From: Pelotomaculum sp.
Lineage (GTDB): Bacteria; Bacillota; Desulfotomaculia; Desulfotomaculales; Pelotomaculaceae
Direction of reading: 5' to 3'
NCBI GenBank assembly: GCA_022839445.1
Contig: JALHFC010000009.1
Location: forward strand, 623-20,295
Length of the DNA stretch: 19,673 nucleotides
Shown here: piece after piece, positions 16,351 through 19,673 of the stretch
Numbering within the stretch: the first letter of the stretch is position 1
Layout: each line of letters begins with the position of its first letter
The notes under the pieces: model-generated
Seen by the model: the letters and a program-made list of their open reading frames with translations, nothing else
Database searches by the model: none
What the model was told of the DNA's origin: nothing
Translations under genes and position numbers: made by a program

Positions 16351-17292
16351 CTACCCCTTGCTATAACATTCCTTTTGCAGTGCCTTCTTCATCACTTCTA
16401 CCGGCGCGGGCTCTCCTGTCCACATCTCAAACGACAGGGCGCCCTGGTACAAGAGCATACCCAGACCGCTCACCGTAACCGCCCCGGCCTGGCCGGCCTT
16501 TTTTAAAAACACAGTTTCTAGCGGATTATATACCAAATCGTAGGCTACCTGCCCGGTTCTGAACAGGTGGAAGGGGAGCGGCACGGTTTGCAAAATGTTT
16601 TTTTCTCCGCCAGCAAAACCACCCCGGAGAATAGGCCCGTTCCTCAGGTTGCTACGATGCATTCCTATAGATGTTGCCTGAACCACCAGGTCGGCCTCCT
16701 GCAATAGAGCACCGGGCAAAGTTTCTGATTTATTTTCCGGCCAAGGCGCAGTTTGCGCCTTGACCCCGGTATTTTTAGCAATATAACCGGCCAGATCAAC
16801 GGCCCGCCGGCTGGAACGGTTTGATAAAATAAGCTTTTTTACTCCAGCTAGGGCCAACTGCGCCGCCACTGCCCGCGCAGCGCCGCCCGCCCCCAGGATC
16901 AAGGCTGTCTTGCCGGCGGGAATAAACGCCGCTTCTTCTTTTAGGGAACGCAGGAATCCCCTCCCGTCAGTATTGTCCCCATACAAACGCCCCGCGCGGT
17001 TAACAATAGTATTGACGGCACCAATTAACCTTGCTTCACCGGATAACTCGTCTAACAAAGAAAGTGCTGCTTCTTTATGGGGAATAGTTACGTTGACTCC
17101 TGCTAAGCCAAGGGTCCTGATCGCTTCCACGGCTACCACAAGCTGTCCCGGCGCGACCACGAACGGCAAGTATATGTAATCTAATCCAGCGGCTTTAAAG
17201 GCTGCATTTTGCATTGCCGGTGAAAAGGAGTGCTCTAACGGGCAACCGAAAATGCCGCATATTTTAGTGCGGCTACTGATCCCACTTGCCAT
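16351..17292 (-). CDS. aroE: Shikimate dehydrogenase
   Basis: AroE reduces 3-dehydroshikimate to shikimate with NADPH. The 313-residue product shows the substrate-binding N terminus GCPLEHSFSPAMQN, the catalytic lysine in NVTIPHK (67-73), GDNTDG (105-110), the nucleotide-binding GAGGAARA (134-141) and YDLVYNPLET near the end. The ATG at 17292 is set by GGAGGT a few bases upstream; it lies inside the end of yqeG, a 20-base overlap. The frame stays open further upstream, but those residues do not look conserved. A stretch between ATSIGMH and YDLVYNP (about 210-245) is longer than I would expect for the family. Confidence 0.94.
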   Translation of the reverse strand: MASGISSRTKICGIFGCPLEHSFSPAMQNAAFKAAGLDYIYLPFVVAPGQLVVAVEAIRTLGLAGVNVTIPHKEAALSLLDELSGEARLIGAVNTIVNRAGRLYGDNTDGRGFLRSLKEEAAFIPAGKTALILGAGGAARAVAAQLALAGVKKLILSNRSSRRAVDLAGYIAKNTGVKAQTAPWPENKSETLPGALLQEADLVVQATSIGMHRSNLRNGPILRGGFAGGEKNILQTVPLPFHLFRTGQVAYDLVYNPLETVFLKKAGQAGAVTVSGLGMLLYQGALSFEMWTGEPAPVEVMKKALQKECYSKG

Positions 17293-17818
17293 ACAAGACC
17301 TCCGGTTTGTTTTTAAGACGGGCCAGCACGATTTTTTCCAAGGGCCGGCTGATAAACCGGGTTCCCCAAAATTCCTTTCCAACCATGGGCACCACCAGGA
17401 TTGTGTAAAGCCCAGTCATGTTTCCCCCGAATATATCGGTAAATATTTGGTCACCGATTAGCGCTGTTTCATGAGGTGTTGTCCCAAGTATCTTTAGGGC
17501 GCGGCGAAATGGCCATACAAATGGCTTTACTGCCCGGTGCACGGCCGGCAAATCCATCGTCCCGGCAATGGTCTCGACTCTCCTGCGGGAGTTGTTGGAA
17601 ACGATGCCAAGCCTCAAACCATACCTCCGGTATTCGGAAATCAAATCCGACACTTCCGGTTGGAAACTAGTCGAGTCCCTGCGGACAATCGTGTTATCAA
17701 GGTCAAATAGAATCCCTTTTAGGCCAAGGCTTTTTAGTATTTTGGGCCTGACTTCCAGGATCGATGAAACATACATCTTTGGGTATAGGATCTTTAACAA
17801 CTGGCGCCCCCGATTCAT
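17273..17818 (-). CDS. yqeG: YqeG-type HAD-superfamily phosphatase
   Basis: This 181-residue protein begins like Bacillus YqeG (LLKILYPKMYVSSILEVRP) and has the HAD motifs in order: DLDNT (39-43), SNN (74-76), the lysine in VKP (about 98) and GDQIFTD (122-128). It belongs to the phosphatase subclass IIIA. The related GEP4 of yeast mitochondria dephosphorylates phosphatidylglycerophosphate, but the substrate in bacteria is not settled. I chose the ATG at 17818 because the conserved region begins soon after it; this puts the first 116 bases inside the end of mobA. The TTG six codons later is another possible start. In many Bacillota yqeG sits next to aroE, as here. Confidence 0.88.
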   Translation of the reverse strand: MNRGRQLLKILYPKMYVSSILEVRPKILKSLGLKGILFDLDNTIVRRDSTSFQPEVSDLISEYRRYGLRLGIVSNNSRRRVETIAGTMDLPAVHRAVKPFVWPFRRALKILGTTPHETALIGDQIFTDIFGGNMTGLYTILVVPMVGKEFWGTRFISRPLEKIVLARLKNKPEVLYGKWDQ

Positions 17819-18410
17819 TGTTATTTTCCGCCATCCCCCTGGCTTTTTCAAGGTCGACCGGCGTGTTAACATTAAAAAACATTGTATCAATATCGGCAAA
17901 TGCCTGTAAATACTTTTCACTTATAAAATTTACCCTTACATGGGAATAAAAATCCGCAATCTTATACTTGCGGGAAGCTAAAAATTCTTCAATAGTTTGT
18001 ATACACCCCCTGCTATAAACGGCAAAAAGGGGCTGATAAAATATACCGTGTTGCGGGACCACGGCATCATAACCTTCTGATTGCTCGATCATAAACCGCG
18101 CCAAGCTAGAGTTTACAAAAGGCATATCACACGCGACAAACAAGCATTTCTCATGAGACGATCCTTTCAAAGACGCGTGGATACCGCTTAATGGGCCGCC
18201 TCCTACGATCAAATCAGGTAAAACTTTAAGACCAAGCTTTCTTCCGGCATCTGCGCTTCCCCCGCTGATTAGGACCTCATCAAACACCTTTGCCAATTCG
18301 ATAGCAACACGCTCAATCATGGCTTCACAACCGACAGCCAAAAACGCTTTGTCAACGCCCATGCGCCTGCTTTTCCCCCCGGCCAGGATTACCCCGGTGG
18401 CCTTCACCAT
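17703..18410 (-). CDS. mobA: Molybdenum cofactor guanylyltransferase MobA
   Basis: MobA transfers GMP from GTP to molybdopterin to form the guanine dinucleotide cofactor used by many anaerobic oxidoreductases. The product has the nucleotide-binding ILAGGKSRRMGVDKAFL (8-24), GGGPLSGIHASL (70-81), the metal-binding CDMPFV (94-99) and NVNTPVDLEKA (180-190), where this family normally ends. Here about 45 more residues, low in hydrophobic content, follow and overlap the start of yqeG. The ATG is set by GGAAGGAGT eight bases upstream. It is the first gene of the operon with the aro genes and suggests this organism makes molybdo- or tungsto-enzymes. Confidence 0.92.
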   Translation of the reverse strand: MVKATGVILAGGKSRRMGVDKAFLAVGCEAMIERVAIELAKVFDEVLISGGSADAGRKLGLKVLPDLIVGGGPLSGIHASLKGSSHEKCLFVACDMPFVNSSLARFMIEQSEGYDAVVPQHGIFYQPLFAVYSRGCIQTIEEFLASRKYKIADFYSHVRVNFISEKYLQAFADIDTMFFNVNTPVDLEKARGMAENNNESGAPVVKDPIPKDVCFIDPGSQAQNTKKPWPKRDSI

Positions 18411-18553
18411 TACCAGTACTCCTTCCCGAATTTCATATTATGACAAATGTCGGGTTGTTGCTTTTTTTATACCATTATCTTCTCCAGCAGACGGCAAAAA
18501 TCCTTTAAAAAAAGTTTTTTCGACAGGACATGCACCAATACGGCTACTACAGT

Positions 18554-18562
18554 CATATGATA
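18554..18562 (+). promoter_or_regulatory. Candidate sigma-E/sigma-K-type -10 box of sigK
   Basis: CATATGATA fits CATAnnnTA, the -10 pattern of mother-cell sigma-K promoters, and is close to the sigma-E pattern. It lies about 107 bases before the sigK ATG. The upstream element is poor: AC occurs with an 18-base gap in place of 16-17. In Bacillus sigK is transcribed first by sigma-E with SpoIIID and later by sigma-K, so such a box is expected here. Confidence 0.33.
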
Positions 18563-18623
18563 AATTGCACGCGAATTGATAAAAGGCTACTTTTGATCAA
18601 GATGACATTGTGTTAGTTATAAA

Positions 18624-18645
18624 AAATTAAAGAAATCTTTAATTT
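18624..18645 (+). repeat. AT-rich inverted repeat just upstream of the sigK ribosome binding site
   Basis: AAATTAAAG and CTTTAATTT form a perfect nine-base inverted repeat around AAAT, ending eight bases before AGGGAGAGG. It is not followed by a T-tract, so it does not look like a terminator. It could be a protein-binding site or a weak hairpin in the sigK leader. Confidence 0.45.
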
Positions 18646-18669
18646 ATCTAAAAGGGAGAGGATTAATTA

Positions 18670-19047
18670 ATGCTACCGGGTCTCTGGACTTTGACCGTGG
18701 TATCACTGCTTAACGGGCTCCTGTTGCTTGTTTCATACATCGCTAACAACACTTTCCCACAACCGCTTTCCGAGGTGGAAGAAGCAAAATATCTCCGTCT
18801 TTTAAAGCATGGCGACGAAGAAGCGCGCAATGTCCTGACAGAACGGAACCTGCGCCTGGTGGCACACATCGTGAAAAAGTTCGACAGCACAGGGGAAGAT
18901 CCAGACGACCTGATTTCCATAGGCGCCATCGGCCTGATCAAGGCCATCGGCACCTTCAATCCCAATAAAGGAACCAGGCTGGCTACCTATGCAGCCAGGT
19001 GCATAGAAAACGATATCTCAATAACAAGGGCTAGCGTAAAATACTGA
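18670..19047 (+). CDS. sigK: RNA polymerase sigma-K factor, 5' part, interrupted
   Basis: The frame encodes the first half of sigma-K, the late mother-cell sporulation factor. Residues 1-22 are a hydrophobic pro-sequence ending LLLLVS before YIANN, which lines up with the Bacillus site cut by SpoIVFB. Residues 23-116 contain the sigma region 2 core: NLRLVAHIVKKFDSTGEDPDD (with GEDPDDLISIGAIGLIKAI) and GTRLATYAARCIEN. Homology stops at about residue 115-116 and only nine unrelated residues follow before TGA, so regions 2.4 to 4 are missing. This is the same place, within a codon or two, where the skin element splits sigK in Bacillus subtilis. AGGGAGAGG lies eight bases before the ATG. Alone the product cannot be a working sigma factor; excision would restore it. 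Confidence 0.9.
   Translation: MLPGLWTLTVVSLLNGLLLLVSYIANNTFPQPLSEVEEAKYLRLLKHGDEEARNVLTERNLRLVAHIVKKFDSTGEDPDDLISIGAIGLIKAIGTFNPNKGTRLATYAARCIENDISITRASVKY
19006..19020. other. Predicted left attachment junction of a skin-type element in sigK
   Basis: The sigK codons for Glu-Asn-Asp-Ile (GAA AAC GAT ATC) are the last that match sigma-K. In Bacillus subtilis the crossover lies in the same codons, at a short AATGA core. The corresponding bases here are AACGA (19009-19013). The exact crossover cannot be fixed without the other end of the element. Confidence 0.55.
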
Positions 19048-19673
19048 AAAAAAAGGAACTATCTATTTGTTCCGGAATTTTGGCCACTATGGTAATTTGT
19101 ATACCTTTTAAGCCGTTCCGACCGGGCCGGCTGCGGCCGGCGACTATTACCTGGGAGACTAATGTCCTGACAAGGGCTTTTTTATCATCAAATTCCAAGC
19201 TGCTTAACCTTGACAAAATCTGTTTTGAAATCAGCCTCAGCTCTTCCAAACCGGCCACGTGCCTTTGAGCCTCGCCTAAAACTGTTTCTAGTTCTTTTTT
19301 TCTGTTTTCCAGCCTTTCTTTCCTTCGTTTCAAATCAGCAAGCTTGTTTTTGGTAATCGCGTCTAATTCAAACAACCCCAAAGCAAGTGAGTCAAGAATG
19401 TTACCGCGTCCTTTATCGTTGTTTTTTATGTGTTCTTCAATTCTGGCAAGTTCCTGTCTCAGCTCTTCCTCTCTGGGTTCTTCACTGATGACTTCTTTAG
19501 CGAGCGCGTCAGGATCGTCCAGCCAGACTTGTATTTGCTCCCACACTGCGTTTTCAATAACCACTGACAGCAAGGCTTTCGCGGGTACGCATCCTATATT
19601 TTTAACTCCTTGGCTGCTTTTGCGGCAGGTGTACCGGCGCTCCTTTTTGTCCCACCATTTCGTGTAGACACCG
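19031..19673 (-). CDS. Large serine recombinase, C-terminal part (sigK element excisionase), cut by window edge
   Basis: The open frame runs from the stop at 19031 to the right edge of the window, so only the last 213 or so residues are visible. It begins inside the recombinase zinc-ribbon domain (YTCRKSSQGVKNIGCVPAKAL, two cysteines of the usual four visible). It continues with VWEQIQVWLDDPDAL, a long coiled coil (EELRQELARIEEHIKN and KLADLKRRKERLENRKKEL) and a hydrophobic C-terminal beta segment. This is the standard tail of large serine recombinases such as SpoIVCA. The catalytic serine domain lies beyond the edge. The gene points toward sigK and overlaps the interrupted sigK frame by 17 bases, the layout expected for a recombinase carried by a skin-type element. 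Confidence 0.85.
   Translation of the reverse strand, partial: GVYTKWWDKKERRYTCRKSSQGVKNIGCVPAKALLSVVIENAVWEQIQVWLDDPDALAKEVISEEPREEELRQELARIEEHIKNNDKGRGNILDSLALGLFELDAITKNKLADLKRRKERLENRKKELETVLGEAQRHVAGLEELRLISKQILSRLSSLEFDDKKALVRTLVSQVIVAGRSRPGRNGLKGIQITIVAKIPEQIDSSFFFSILR

Larger units (their letters stand above)
18411..18669. other. Divergent intergenic region between mobA and sigK
   Basis: This 259-base AT-rich gap separates the outward-facing mobA and sigK genes, so it should hold both promoters. On the plus strand a CATATGATA box (18554-18562) and an AT-rich inverted repeat (18624-18645) precede sigK. I found no convincing promoter for mobA on the minus strand and no small gene. Confidence 0.5.

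Noticed and set aside
18663..18965. Open frame of 100 codons antisense to sigK
   Set aside because: It lies wholly opposite conserved sigma-K coding sequence and its product has no recognisable pattern; it is a shadow of the real gene.
1..19673. CRISPR array, tRNA, rRNA or insertion sequence
   Set aside because: No regularly spaced repeats, cloverleaf-like sequence, ribosomal RNA segment or transposase was seen on either strand. The only mobile-element protein is the serine recombinase at the right end.

Overview
This window most likely comes from a spore-forming, anaerobic member of the Bacillota (Clostridia), probably the Desulfotomaculum/Pelotomaculum/Peptococcaceae branch. The evidence is the sporulation sigma factor sigK, a small protein resembling the start of the spore protease YabG, strong AGGAG-type ribosome binding sites, frequent TTG and GTG starts, and a type IV pilus cluster with a pilMNO set but no secretin. 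The genus assignment is inferred from gene content and not from any search. Every gene up to about position 18410 lies on the minus strand, so those operons read from right to left.

Layout, right to left. (1) 18670-19673: the 5' part of sigK on the plus strand is cut off at the RCIEN region. It meets, convergently, the 3' end of a large serine recombinase on the minus strand that runs off the window. This is the arrangement of a 'skin'-type element inserted in sigK, to be excised in the mother cell late in sporulation. (2) 18410-13533: a tight operon of mobA (molybdenum cofactor guanylylation), yqeG (HAD phosphatase) and four shikimate-pathway genes, aroE-aroC-aroK-aroB, closed by a strong intrinsic terminator. 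(3) 13433-3662: an 11-gene type IV pilus locus. In transcription order it holds the extension ATPase pilB, retraction ATPase pilT, platform protein pilC, a GspG-like pilin, four minor-pilin-like genes in the order H-I-J-K, then pilM, pilN and pilO. (4) 3455-199: tldD and tldE, the two halves of the TldD/TldE metalloprotease, separated by a 70-residue YabG-N-terminus-like gene that has its own candidate sigma-K promoter and its own terminator. (5) 1-198: non-coding, with a GC-rich hairpin that can serve as terminator for tldE.

How the parts work together. The pilus genes give a complete cytoplasmic and inner-membrane assembly machine apart from the prepilin peptidase, which must be encoded elsewhere. 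The aro genes supply four steps of chorismate synthesis. The most notable element is the split sigK. The product keeps the hydrophobic pro-sequence removed by SpoIVFB in Bacillus and also carries the DNA interruption, so sigma-K in this organism is probably controlled both by DNA rearrangement and by proteolysis. The 3' half of sigK and the rest of the element lie outside the window, so the reconstruction cannot be finished here.
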